Of a stretch of DNA of 64,000 nt, positions 20,878 through 30,417 are shown piece after piece (position 1 is the stretch's first letter; every line of letters begins with the position of its first letter). The notes under the pieces were generated by a model, which did not search any database, was not told where the DNA came from, and saw nothing but the letters and a program-made list of their open reading frames with translations. Made by a program: the position numbers and the translations under genes. This DNA comes from Burkholderiales bacterium RIFCSPHIGHO2_01_FULL_63_240 (GTDB lineage Bacteria > Pseudomonadota > Gammaproteobacteria > Burkholderiales > Burkholderiaceae_C), in contig MERU01000007.1 of assembly GCA_001770725.1 (NCBI GenBank), forward strand, positions 172,924 through 236,923. Direction: 5' to 3'.

Positions 20878-22020
20878 TCAGTTCAAGGTGCGCCGGTAGC
20901 TCTTGACCGCCAGCAGCCCGAACACGAGCCCGGCCAGCATGATCGGCCACAGGTGCGGCCACATGTCCACGAGCGTGAATTCCTTGAGGAACACGCCCCG
21001 CGAGCCACGCACGAAGTAGGTCAGCGGCAGCCCCTGCGAGATGATCTGCGCCCACTTCGGCATGCCGCTGTACGGAAACATGAAGCCCGACAGCAGGATG
21101 GACGGCAGGAAGTAGAAGAACGACAGCTGCATGGCCTGCATCTGCGACATGGCCGCAGAAGAGATCAGGATGCCCACCGACAGCGTCGTGATGCCGTAAG
21201 CCAGCAGCAGCGCGATCAGCGCCAGCGGGTCGCCCGTCAGCGGCAGCTTGAACAGCAGGAAGGCGATCGCCAGGATGATCGAGACCTGCACCACCCCCAC
21301 CAGGAAGGTCGGGATGATCTTGCCGACGATCATCTCCCAGGGCTCGGTGGGCGTGACCAGCAGGAACTCCATCGAGCCCTGCTCCTTCTCCTTGGTGATG
21401 GACATGGCCGTCATCACCAGCAGCGACACGTTCAGGATCATGCCCACCAGGCCGGGGATGATGAAGAAGGTCTGCTCGCCTTGCGGGTTGAAGCGCCGCT
21501 GCACGCGCACCTCGAGCTTGGGCTCGCCGGTGAAGGTGGCCTCGATGCCATCCTTGCGCAGCAGATGCGCCACCGTCTGGCGCGCCACCTCGCCCGTGGA
21601 GGTGATGGCGCCGTTGAGCGAGACCGGGTCGGTGGCGTCGGCCTCGACCAGGATCTGCGCTGGCAGGCCACGCAGCAGGTTGCGCGTGAAGTCCGGCGGG
21701 ATCTCGACGACCACCGAGGTCTGCGCCTTGCGCAGCATCTCGCTGGCCTGGTCGGACGTCAGCTGTCGCTGGTCGATCTCGAGGTAGACCGACTGCTGCA
21801 GCGCGGCCTTGTACAGCCGCGAGAACTCGCTCTTGTCGTGGTCGACGACGATGGTCGGGATGTGGCGCGGATCGGGGTTGATCGCGTAGCCGAAGACGAT
21901 CACGTAGCCGATGGTGACCGACAGCAGTGACACGAAGGTCATGCGGTCGCGCACCATGTGGATCAGCTCCTTGGTGGCGATGGCGGCGATGCGGTTGAAA
22001 GCCTGGAACACCTGGTGCAC
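20878..22020 (-). CDS. ABC-2 type efflux permease
   Basis: A 380-residue ABC-2 permease of the YhhJ/YbhS/YbhR type. It has one N-terminal membrane segment (about 25-45), a large periplasmic domain (about 50-180) and a C-terminal bundle of five segments. The family hallmark between segments, SITKEKEQGSMEFLLVTPTEPWEMIVGK, is present. It starts 1 bp after the ATPase stop, so the two are coupled. Only one permease gene is seen, whereas many relatives have two; it would act as a homodimer. The substrate is presumably the product of the upstream enzymes. Confidence 0.9.
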   Translation of the reverse strand: MHQVFQAFNRIAAIATKELIHMVRDRMTFVSLLSVTIGYVIVFGYAINPDPRHIPTIVVDHDKSEFSRLYKAALQQSVYLEIDQRQLTSDQASEMLRKAQTSVVVEIPPDFTRNLLRGLPAQILVEADATDPVSLNGAITSTGEVARQTVAHLLRKDGIEATFTGEPKLEVRVQRRFNPQGEQTFFIIPGLVGMILNVSLLVMTAMSITKEKEQGSMEFLLVTPTEPWEMIVGKIIPTFLVGVVQVSIILAIAFLLFKLPLTGDPLALIALLLAYGITTLSVGILISSAAMSQMQAMQLSFFYFLPSILLSGFMFPYSGMPKWAQIISQGLPLTYFVRGSRGVFLKEFTLVDMWPHLWPIMLAGLVFGLLAVKSYRRTLN

Positions 22021-22021
22021 C

Positions 22022-22960
22022 TCAGAACTGCGTGATGGAACCCTGCTGCTGCAAGGTCAGGTAGAAGAAGACGTCCTCGAGGCCCACGTCGATGTCGACG
22101 GGCGTGCCCGCGTGCAGGCCGTGCTGGGCCAGGTCGTGCACCCAGGAGCCGATGTCTTCGTGCGAGCGGGCCACCACGCGGATGCTGTTGCCCTGCTGCG
22201 AAAGCCGCACGATGCGCGGGTCGTGCGCCAGGTGAGGGTGACGGAACACCTCCTGCAGCGGCACCTGCGCGGCCACCAGGGGCGCGGCGGCCAGCACCTT
22301 CTCGGGCGCGTCGTCGACCAGCAGGCGGCCGTAGAGCACGTAGGCGATGCGGTTCGATCGCATGGCCTCGTCCATGTAGTGCGTGCTCACCAGCACCGAC
22401 ACACCGGTCGAGGCGATGTCCTGCAGGATGTCCCAGAAGGCTTCGCGCGCCTTCGGGTCCACGCCGGCGGTGGGCTCGTCGAGCAGCAGGATGCGCGGGC
22501 GGTGCGCCATCGCGCAGGCCAGGGCCAGGCGCTGCTTCCAGCCGCCCGACATGGTGCCCACGCGCTGGTTGTCGCGGCCTTCGTTGTCGAAGGCGAACTG
22601 CTTGACCAGCTCGGTCACCCGACCGGCCACGTCCTTGATGCCGTAGAGCTTGCAGACGAACTGCAGGTTCTCGCGCACCGTCAGGTCGCGGTAGAGGCTG
22701 AAGTGCTGGGTCATGTAGCCCAGCAGCGGCTTGATCTTGGGCGCCTGGGTGGCGATGTCGAAGCCCAGGCAGGTGCCGCGCCCCGAGGTCAGTGGCACGA
22801 GGCCGCACATCATGCGGATGGCGGTGGTCTTGCCCGAGCCGTTGGGGCCGAGGAAGCCGTAGAGCTGGCCTTCCTCGATGGTCATGTTGAGCTGGTCGAC
22901 GACCGTCTTGTCACCAAAGGTCTTGGTGAGGTCGCGCACCTCGATGATGGACTGGGCCAC
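22022..22960 (-). CDS. ABC transporter ATP-binding protein (efflux type)
   Basis: A 312-residue single nucleotide-binding-domain protein. All motifs are intact: Walker A GPNGSGKTT (38-46), Q-loop (GYMTQHFSLY, near 85), signature MSGGWKQRLALA (137-148), Walker B LLLDEPTAGVDP (158-169) and an H-loop (VSTHYMDEAM). The C-terminal 80 residues are the drug-exporter tail. GTG at 22960 is preferred because GAAGGA lies 6 bp upstream and the conserved domain begins just after; the frame continues into the HlyD gene. It lies 20 bp after that gene. Confidence 0.92.
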   Translation of the reverse strand: MAQSIIEVRDLTKTFGDKTVVDQLNMTIEEGQLYGFLGPNGSGKTTAIRMMCGLVPLTSGRGTCLGFDIATQAPKIKPLLGYMTQHFSLYRDLTVRENLQFVCKLYGIKDVAGRVTELVKQFAFDNEGRDNQRVGTMSGGWKQRLALACAMAHRPRILLLDEPTAGVDPKAREAFWDILQDIASTGVSVLVSTHYMDEAMRSNRIAYVLYGRLLVDDAPEKVLAAAPLVAAQVPLQEVFRHPHLAHDPRIVRLSQQGNSIRVVARSHEDIGSWVHDLAQHGLHAGTPVDIDVGLEDVFFYLTLQQQGSITQF

Positions 22961-22980
22961 GTCGCGTCCTTCGCCTGGGT

Positions 22981-23991
22981 TCAGGACGCTTTCGCGGCCA
23001 CGCCGGCCACCTTCACGCCCACGGGCGTGCCGGGGGGGGCAGTGCAGCCTGCGGGCGTTTCCAGGCGGGCCTCGGTCAGGAAGCTCAGGCGGTCGCGCAG
23101 CTCCTGGCTGAACATCATCGGCTGGGTGTACTCGGGGCGGGCGCTCACGCGCGTGACGCGGGCCGTGGCGGGTTTGTCGCAGCCGGAGATCTCGACCGCG
23201 ACCTGGTTGCCAGGCAGGAACTTCGGGCGCAGGTCGTTGGGCACGAAAAAGCGCACGCGCAGCGATCCCGTGTGCAGGATGGTCATCGTGGTGCTGCCGG
23301 CGGTGGCGAACTCGCCCTGGCGCACGTACAGCTCCTGGATCACGCCGCCCACGGGGGCAGTCACCTGCTTTTGCTGCAGCAGCCACTCGACCTGGGCCAC
23401 GCCGGCTTGTGCTGCCACCGTCTGGGCCTGGGCCGCGGCCTGCTCGTCGGAGCGGGCGCCTTCCTTGGCCACGCGCAGCGCGGCGCGGGCGTCTTCGACC
23501 TGGGCTTCGGCCAGCTGCACGTTGGTGCGGTCGTTGTCCACCTGCGTTTCGCTCACGAAGTTCTTCTTGAGCAGCGACTCGCTCTTTTTCAGGTTGCTCT
23601 CTGCCTGGGCCAGTTGGGCCTTGGCATAGCGCAACTTGGCGCGCAGGCTTTCGAGTTCGGCCTGGCGGGCACCCTTGCTCAGGTTCTTGCTCTGCGCCTC
23701 GGCCTGCTGCTTGCGGGCCTGGGCCTCGGCCAGGCGGGCCTGTTCCTGCTGGGACTCCAGCAGGTAGAGCATGTCGCCGGGCTTGACCAGCTGGCCTTCC
23801 TTGACGCTGAGTTGCGCCATCGTGCCCGAGACAGGCGAGGCCACCGACGTGGTGTCGGCCTCGATGTAGCCGGGCAGTTGCAACTCGGTCTGGCCGTCGA
23901 AGAAGCAGCCGCTCAGGCTCAAGGCGAGCAGCGAAGCCGCCAGCACGCCGGGGCGTGCGGGGCGATGGGGGAGGGTCGACGGCAACTTCAT
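22981..23991 (-). CDS. HlyD-family periplasmic adaptor lipoprotein
   Basis: A 336-residue membrane-fusion protein with a lipoprotein signal (LSLSGC, Cys29). Two half-lipoyl motifs (ASPVSGTMAQLSVKEGQLV near 52-70; TAPVGGVIQELYVRQGEF near 210-227) flank a long alpha-helical hairpin rich in Ala, Gln and Lys; a beta-barrel domain follows. This is the adaptor of an ABC exporter and would link the permease to an outer-membrane channel, which is not encoded nearby. A hydrophilic C-terminal tail ends in Ala-Lys-Ala-Ser. Confidence 0.92.
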   Translation of the reverse strand: MKLPSTLPHRPARPGVLAASLLALSLSGCFFDGQTELQLPGYIEADTTSVASPVSGTMAQLSVKEGQLVKPGDMLYLLESQQEQARLAEAQARKQQAEAQSKNLSKGARQAELESLRAKLRYAKAQLAQAESNLKKSESLLKKNFVSETQVDNDRTNVQLAEAQVEDARAALRVAKEGARSDEQAAAQAQTVAAQAGVAQVEWLLQQKQVTAPVGGVIQELYVRQGEFATAGSTTMTILHTGSLRVRFFVPNDLRPKFLPGNQVAVEISGCDKPATARVTRVSARPEYTQPMMFSQELRDRLSFLTEARLETPAGCTAPPGTPVGVKVAGVAAKAS

Positions 23992-24030
23992 GTCGAAACT
24001 TTCATGTCACTCGGTTTCATGGCCGGGGGC

Positions 24031-25128
24031 TCACAGGCGGCCCAGCTCCACATACAGGGGGCGGTTGTCGATGCCGGGGCGCGGATCGTCACCATAGCTC
24101 AGCCAGAAGTGGCTGGAGATGAGTTTTTGACGCTTGTAGCCGCGCGGCACATCGACCAGGGGGTCGCCATGGGTCACCGCGGTGGCCAGTGCGTCGTACT
24201 TCTGTCCCTCATGGGCCATCACCCAGTCGATCAGGGCCTGGAAGATGGCCTTGTCATCGCCTGCGATCAGGACGTTGTAGAGCGTCAGGTAGTTCAGCAC
24301 GCCCCCGACGGGCGGCAGCTTGAAGCCGCCGGCCAGGCTCACGTACAGGTTGTAGAGCGGGCGCAGCACCTTGATGGCGGGCTTGAAGCCCATGATGCGC
24401 GTCTGCTTGTAGGCCTTCTGGTTCCAGGCGGCCAGCATGCCCACGATGTTGCCGCCCTTGAGCGCCAGCACGTAATCGCTCACCTTCAGGCCGGCGTAGT
24501 ACGGGTCGCCCTTGGCCAGCTTCTCGAAGTCGTAGAGCGGGTAGCCGTTGCGGCGCGGCGCTTCGCGGTCGAAGAAGGCCTGCATGGCCGGCAGGTCGGC
24601 GGCGGTGGCCGCGCGCAGCGTCACGCCGGCGGGGATGCGGGGCTTGACCTTGCGCACGAAGATGAAGCTGGTCTCGATGGTGTGGCTCACCCAGTAGCGA
24701 AACAGCACGTCGTCCTGCACGCGCGAGGCGGCTTCCAGCGGCGCGGTGTTGTCCTTGAGCACGATGCCGTGCATCAGGTCATCGGTGCTGCGGAACTTCT
24801 TTTGCTCGGCGAACAAGGCCGAGGCGATGCCGCGGCGGCGGTAGAACGGGTCCACGCGCGTGTCGCCCGAGTAATACAGGCGGCGCTTCTTGCCGCTGAT
24901 GTACATGTCGTGGCCCGAGATGACCGTCAGGCCCGCGAGCACGTCAGGGCGCTCGTCGTCGTCGGCCACGGTCATGATGAACTCGTCGCCCACCACGCGC
25001 GAGCCGATGAAGAAGTCCGGCTGGCGCTGGAAGCACATCTCGGCCGGGCCGGGCATGGTGATCTTCGAGACCAGGTCGTGGATTTTTGGGTTGTCGGCTT
25101 CCGTGCCGATGCGGATGGTGATGGCCAT
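24031..25128 (-). CDS. GNAT-family N-acyltransferase, two-domain length
   Basis: A 365-residue protein with a GNAT domain in the N-terminal half: beta4/motif A region LYYSGDTRVDPFYRRRGIAS, with the acyl-CoA pyrophosphate loop RRRGIA at 97-102. The C-terminal half (about 170-365) reads like a second, weaker GNAT-type domain (TLRAATAADLPAMQAFFDRE). Substrate unknown. It sits between the GH3 enzyme gene (27 bp upstream) and the HlyD gene (39 bp downstream). It shares the SGDT motif with the first gene of the cluster, suggesting related origin. Confidence 0.75.
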   Translation of the reverse strand: MAITIRIGTEADNPKIHDLVSKITMPGPAEMCFQRQPDFFIGSRVVGDEFIMTVADDDERPDVLAGLTVISGHDMYISGKKRRLYYSGDTRVDPFYRRRGIASALFAEQKKFRSTDDLMHGIVLKDNTAPLEAASRVQDDVLFRYWVSHTIETSFIFVRKVKPRIPAGVTLRAATAADLPAMQAFFDREAPRRNGYPLYDFEKLAKGDPYYAGLKVSDYVLALKGGNIVGMLAAWNQKAYKQTRIMGFKPAIKVLRPLYNLYVSLAGGFKLPPVGGVLNYLTLYNVLIAGDDKAIFQALIDWVMAHEGQKYDALATAVTHGDPLVDVPRGYKRQKLISSHFWLSYGDDPRPGIDNRPLYVELGRL

Positions 25129-25155
25129 GGTGCAGCTTGGTTTCTTGAAATGTCT

Positions 25156-26790
25156 TCAGGCGTCCAGCGATTCGCGCAGCATCGACGGCACCGCACCGCG
25201 CCAGTGGCGCAGCGGCTCGATCTTGATGTTGCCCTCGATCATGCCGCGCTCGCGGCACTGGTCCATGTAGATTTGACGCATGTGGGGCAGGGCGACGCAG
25301 GCCGCGTGCTGAAGTTGGCCAAGTTCGCGTGCCAGCTTGTAGTGGAAGTTGGCCTGCAGGGCTTTTTCCACTTGGGTGGCCAGGTCGTTCTGCATGGCCA
25401 GGCGGCGCTGATCCGGCACGCCCTCTTCGCATTCGACCAGCAACACATAGCCCGGTGTGCGGCCGCGGGCCTCGTCCAGCGCCAGCAGGGTCACCGGCAG
25501 CGCGCCCGACAGGAGCAGGCCATCCTGCACCGCCTGAGCCGTGGTGGCGCTGGTCTTCTCGCCGACCAGGTCGACGCCGTCGTTGCGACCCAGGAAGGTC
25601 AGGCAGGGCACCTGGCCCAGGCTGCCTTCGACGCGCAGCACGTCGCTCATCTGGTAGCGCGCGAAGCCGCTGCCAGTCGTCATCACGGGGATCACCTCCT
25701 GGCCTTCACGCAGTTGCCAGGCGGCCAGCGTCTGGCCGTCGTTGGCGTCAAGGAACTCGTAGAGGTGGCTAAGGTAGGACAGCGGGTAGCGGCCCTGGAA
25801 GGGGAAGGTCACCACGCCTTCGGTGGCCCACAGGCCCTTGCCCTGGAAGTTGGCATGCGGCAGGAAGCCGTGCAGCTTGCGCGCCCACGGCGTGGCGGCG
25901 GCCGTGTCCCAGGCGCTGACGACGGCCAGGCTCGGCCACAAGGCTTTGAAGAAGGCCGGGTCCATGCGGCCATCCCAGCCGCGCAGCAGGCTGGCGGCGC
26001 GCGACGAGCGCGGGCAGGGCACGCCTGCCATCGAGGCGGCGCGCCGGCCCCAGTTGCCCTGGGACATCACCTGCGACAGCTCCTCGCGCCAATGCGACAT
26101 CTGCTCGAGCAAACCCAGCCCGAAGGTCGGGCTCCACACCGAGATGAAACCCAGCGCGTCGTCGGCCGCCAGGTAGGCGATGGTGGCGAACAGCGAGTCG
26201 TCCGACGACTGCGCCAGCGCGATCTCCTGTGGTGCGGCCTGGGTCAGGTAGGCCAGCAGGCGCTTGCCGAACGACAGCATCTTCATGTCGTCGTTGATGT
26301 CGCCGGCGGTCTGGCTGCGCATCTCGGTCGGGATCCACGACAGCGACCAGTAATGCGTGCCGCGCCCTTGCTGCGGGAACTGGCGGTACAGGTCGCCCAC
26401 CCAGGCCGTGATGACCTGGTCGAGTTCGTCGAGGAACATCTTGGTGTACGGGACCCACTTGACCGCCGAGGTCGAGCCGCTGGTGGGCTGGTAGCGCATC
26501 ACCGGCGAGTCGATCAGCAGCGACTGCTTGCGCGCGCGCTGCTGTGCGATCACTTCCGCGTGGTCCTGGTAGGTGCTCAGCGGCAGCTGGCGCGAGAACT
26601 CCTCCCACGACCAGTCCGCGCGGATGCCGCGGCGCTGGCCCTCGGGCGAGCGCGCCACGGCGGACAACCAACGACTCAGCCGGGCGCGCTGGACCGATTC
26701 CAGTTCACCGAGGTGCCGTTCGAAGCGCTGGCGCCCCGGGGCGACCAGCAGGCGGAGGAGGTGGTGTCCGAGGGTGGTGCCGGCCCCCAT
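25156..26790 (-). CDS. GH3-superfamily acyl-adenylate enzyme
   Basis: A 544-residue member of the GH3 family, best known from plants where such enzymes adenylate an acyl acid (jasmonate, auxin, benzoates) and join it to an amino acid. ATP-binding motif 1 is TSGSTSAVKWVPYT (103-116), motif 2 is in the segment LWATEGVVTFPF (about 330), and motif 3 is in YQMSDVLRVEG (about 395). The acyl and amino substrates in bacteria are mostly unknown. Its ATG overlaps the stop of the preceding gene by one base (TGATG), which indicates coupled translation. Length is near the plant average. Confidence 0.85.
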   Translation of the reverse strand: MGAGTTLGHHLLRLLVAPGRQRFERHLGELESVQRARLSRWLSAVARSPEGQRRGIRADWSWEEFSRQLPLSTYQDHAEVIAQQRARKQSLLIDSPVMRYQPTSGSTSAVKWVPYTKMFLDELDQVITAWVGDLYRQFPQQGRGTHYWSLSWIPTEMRSQTAGDINDDMKMLSFGKRLLAYLTQAAPQEIALAQSSDDSLFATIAYLAADDALGFISVWSPTFGLGLLEQMSHWREELSQVMSQGNWGRRAASMAGVPCPRSSRAASLLRGWDGRMDPAFFKALWPSLAVVSAWDTAAATPWARKLHGFLPHANFQGKGLWATEGVVTFPFQGRYPLSYLSHLYEFLDANDGQTLAAWQLREGQEVIPVMTTGSGFARYQMSDVLRVEGSLGQVPCLTFLGRNDGVDLVGEKTSATTAQAVQDGLLLSGALPVTLLALDEARGRTPGYVLLVECEEGVPDQRRLAMQNDLATQVEKALQANFHYKLARELGQLQHAACVALPHMRQIYMDQCRERGMIEGNIKIEPLRHWRGAVPSMLRESLDA

Positions 26791-27677
26791 CAGGAGGCCT
26801 TGGAACGCCCGAAGGCGTCCTGGGCGTCCTGGCCGTTGCCGTCATCCCATGCCGACTCGCGGCGGCTGGTGGCGGGCTTGACGTCCAGCTCCTGGCCCGG
26901 GCGGCTGTGCGTGCCCAGCACGTGCTTCTTGAGCCACTTCCAGGGCACGTCCACGATGGAGCGGAACAGGCTCTCGTAATCGCAGGCGGCCAGGCAAGGC
27001 ACTTCGTGGCCCTGACGCCAGCCGGGGTTGACCTTCTCGAAGAAGGCGATGTGCTTGTTGGCAGCCTTCAGCTCGGGCGTGATGCCGGCCACGTCGCCCT
27101 TCAGGCGCACATAGTCGTTGCCGAAGTCCAGCACCATGTTCTCGCGGTCGAAGGCCTCGGGGAACAGGGCGTCGCAATACGCTTCGGTGATGCGGCGATA
27201 GCGGTCGTCCATGCCGGGGCGGTTGCCGCCGACCTTGGGGTAGTAGTTGTAGAAGTTGTTCGTCATCAACAGGTACGTCTTGTAGCCCTTGGAGATGAGG
27301 AACCAGTAGAACGGCACGAAGGGGCGCTTGATGCGCTCGATGATCAGGCGGCGGTAGAAGGTGTTGGCCAGGGCGTTGTTGCCCCAGTACGCCGGCTCGA
27401 TGATGGTGTCGCCGCTGAAGATGCCGCGCAGGCGCTTGCCATCGACCTTGATGTCGAAGAAGGTCTGGGTCGAGAAGCCCACCACCTTGTCGTCGGACTT
27501 GCGGGTGACCAGGATCACGCCGGACTTCTTGCTCAGGTCGTTGAGGAAGATGTCCAGCGAGGTGTTTTCGTAGAACGACGAATACAGCTCGTACATCTGT
27601 TTGATGTGCGTGACCGTGATCGCCTGGATCGGGCGGAAGAAGGTGCTGACTTTTTCTTTCCTGGCCGTGGTGGACAT
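26790..27677 (-). CDS. GNAT-like protein of unknown function, first gene of GH3 cluster
   Basis: A 295-residue protein that looks like a GNAT fold. Strands and the segment GIFSGDTIIEPAYWGNNALA (85-104) align with motif A of the downstream GNAT, including the shared SGDT (88-91). However, the usual Arg/Gln-x-x-Gly-x-Gly/Ala acyl-CoA loop is replaced by WGNNALA, so acyl-CoA binding may be altered or lost. The C-terminus (about 255-295) is charged and disordered. It heads the six-gene minus-strand unit and is translationally coupled to the GH3 gene. Family assignment is by eye only. Confidence 0.6.
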   Translation of the reverse strand: MSTTARKEKVSTFFRPIQAITVTHIKQMYELYSSFYENTSLDIFLNDLSKKSGVILVTRKSDDKVVGFSTQTFFDIKVDGKRLRGIFSGDTIIEPAYWGNNALANTFYRRLIIERIKRPFVPFYWFLISKGYKTYLLMTNNFYNYYPKVGGNRPGMDDRYRRITEAYCDALFPEAFDRENMVLDFGNDYVRLKGDVAGITPELKAANKHIAFFEKVNPGWRQGHEVPCLAACDYESLFRSIVDVPWKWLKKHVLGTHSRPGQELDVKPATSRRESAWDDGNGQDAQDAFGRSKAS

Positions 27678-27758
27678 GCTGAGGCTCCATCGAAGCGCGT
27701 GGCTTCTGCGATCGATCGCCGGGCGGGTGGGCCGGGCATCGACTTTGACTGCTGTTTT

Positions 27759-27774
27759 GTAACGCGTTCGTTAC
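27759..27774. promoter_or_regulatory. Inverted repeat, possible operator of the GH3 cluster
   Basis: GTAACG-CGTT-CGTTAC is a perfect 16-bp palindrome with 6-bp arms; ACGCGTT also occurs twice (27762-27768 and 27773-27779) as a direct repeat with 11-bp spacing. It lies about 80 bp upstream of the first gene of the cluster, a usual place for a repressor site. No regulator gene is adjacent, so the binding protein is unknown. Confidence 0.4.
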
Positions 27775-28058
27775 GCGTTGACGTTGAGGTGAGGATGCGC
27801 TCCCCCCCTTTTGGGCGGACACCGGGCTTGCCCTCGGTGATCACTTATATGAGGGGTGTGCAACGCCCTCGATTAGTAAGAAGGGGTGGTCTCATCCCCC
27901 CCGGGTTTTGGAGGGGTGGGGTCAAAAGGCGTGCGTTTGAGGCCTGCTGAGGCCGGTGCGCGCACCGCACCGTTTGAACCGCCCCGTCTGAACCGCCTGC
28001 GAGCGGTGTCGATGCGACCCCTGAACCCCCCGTTTGCGCCGAACTGCACAAGGGGGGC

Positions 28059-28087
28059 TTGGTCTGCCCTCGAGTCCTGCGTATAAT
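28059..28087 (+). promoter_or_regulatory. Sigma-70 promoter of the atp operon
   Basis: A perfect -10 box TATAAT (28082-28087) with TTGGTC at -35 (28059-28064) and a 17-bp spacer. Transcription would start near 28094, about 36 nt before the chosen atpI start. This is the only strong promoter match seen ahead of the ATP synthase genes. Confidence 0.75.
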
Positions 28088-28129
28088 CTTTAGGTTTTGC
28101 CGACGCCGTGGTGGCGTTTGAATCCGGTG

Positions 28130-28660
28130 ATGTCAATGAGTGGTTCCCGCACGCAGCCGTCTGGTGGCTCAGCACAGAGCGCCAAGCAGGCGGAGGCGAG
28201 GGGCAGGCCATTCGAAGACAGCGACCTGGACGAAGACGCCCTGCCGCCGGTCAGCCCGCTGACGCGAGAAGAGGCGCAAGCCCTGCTCGCACGGCAGCCC
28301 TCCTTCACCGTCTGGCAGGCCCTGGCCTCGCAAGCGGTGGTCGGGTTGCTTGTCGCGCTGACCTGGGGGGCGCTGGCCGCAAGTCAGGCTGCTTTCCTGT
28401 CCGCGCTGTACGGCGCGGTGGTGGTGGTCGTGCCGAATGCGCTGATGGCGCGCGGCGTCTTCGGTCGGCGAGCGGGGCGCAGTGTCGGGGGTCTGCTCGT
28501 GTGGGAGATCCTCAAGCTGTGTCTGTCCGGGGCCTTGCTGGTCCTGGCGCCGGTGGTGCTGCGCCCGATCGACTGGGCGGCGCTGCTGGTCACCATGGTG
28601 TTGTGCCTGAAATCGATTGCCGTGGCGCTGTTCATCCAACAGCGTCGCACCAGAAATTGA
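28130..28660 (+). CDS. atpI: ATP synthase subunit I (AtpI)
   Basis: AtpI is a small membrane protein encoded at the head of many atp operons; it helps c-ring assembly and cation supply. The 176-residue product has a hydrophilic N-terminus of about 60 residues and four membrane segments with basic turns (GVFGRRAGRS). ATG 28130 is chosen; an earlier in-frame ATG at 28097 lies almost at the predicted transcription start, and ATG 28136 is also possible. It is followed by atpB after 20 bp. Confidence 0.82.
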   Translation: MSMSGSRTQPSGGSAQSAKQAEARGRPFEDSDLDEDALPPVSPLTREEAQALLARQPSFTVWQALASQAVVGLLVALTWGALAASQAAFLSALYGAVVVVVPNALMARGVFGRRAGRSVGGLLVWEILKLCLSGALLVLAPVVLRPIDWAALLVTMVLCLKSIAVALFIQQRRTRN

Positions 28661-28668
28661 ACATTTGA

Positions 28669-29895
<1,227 letters not shown>

Positions 29896-29944
29896 TCGGT
29901 CTTTCTCGACTGAACGTCCCCTTTAACCGAGAAAGGTCCGAGCC

Positions 29945-30415
29945 GTGAATCTGAACGCAACGCTGTTCGCGCAGATCGTGGTCTTCGGGATCCTCTGGCT
30001 GTTCACGATGAAGTTCGTGTGGCCGCCGATCACGAAGGCGCTCGATGAGCGCGCAAGCAAGATCGCCGATGGCCTGGCTGCCGCCGACAAGGCCAAGCTG
30101 GAGTTGGCGAACGCCAACAAGAGCGTCCAGGCTCAGCTCGCCCAATCCCGTGACGAGATCGCTCAACGACTGGCTGACGCTGAAAAGCGTGCCGCAGCCA
30201 TCGTTGAAGAGGCCAAGAAGCGCGCTTCCGATGAAGCCGCCAAGATCGTTGCTGATGCCAAGGCAGAAGCCGATCAACTGGCCACCCAGGCCCGTGAGAC
30301 CCTGCGCGAGCAGGTCGCCGGTCTGGCCGTCAAGGGTGCCGAGCAGATCCTTCGCCGCGAGGTCTCGGCCCAGGTCCACGCTGACCTGCTGAGCCGCCTG
30401 AAGTCGGAGCTGTGA
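29945..30415 (+). CDS. atpF: ATP synthase Fo subunit b
   Basis: Subunit b is the peripheral stalk. The 156-residue protein starts at GTG, has a single N-terminal membrane helix (about 5-24, [20 protein letters not shown]) and then a long Ala/Lys/Glu-rich coiled coil to the end. The start codon is inferred from the family N-terminus MNLNATL. It overlaps a possible GTG of atpH. Confidence 0.96.
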   Translation: MNLNATLFAQIVVFGILWLFTMKFVWPPITKALDERASKIADGLAAADKAKLELANANKSVQAQLAQSRDEIAQRLADAEKRAAAIVEEAKKRASDEAAKIVADAKAEADQLATQARETLREQVAGLAVKGAEQILRREVSAQVHADLLSRLKSEL

Positions 30416-30417
30416 TC

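Larger units (their letters stand above)
27678..28129. other. Divergent intergenic region, GH3 cluster / atp operon
   Basis: About 450 bp without a credible gene. It contains an inverted repeat nearer the GH3 cluster, an AT-rich palindromic patch (GTGATCAC followed by TTATAT, 27837-27850), a G-rich stretch at 27880-27925 and the atp promoter at 28059-28087. Frames crossing it on both strands are short, biased and not protein-like. Confidence 0.6.

Noticed and set aside
22961..23386. Upstream extension of the ABC ATPase frame into the HlyD gene
   Set aside because: Conserved ABC domain starts at the GTG at 22960, which has a good ribosome site; the extension is a shadow of HlyD.
23272..26979. 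A 1235-codon open frame on the plus strand, opposite the GH3/GNAT/HlyD genes
   Set aside because: It is antisense to four genes with recognisable domains. Its composition (Val, Gln, His, Ala, Arg with no motifs) is what third-position G/C bias produces on the opposite strand.
27836..27925. AT-rich palindrome and G-rich stretch as an attachment site or mobile-element end
   Set aside because: No integrase, transposase, flanking duplication or tRNA is near.
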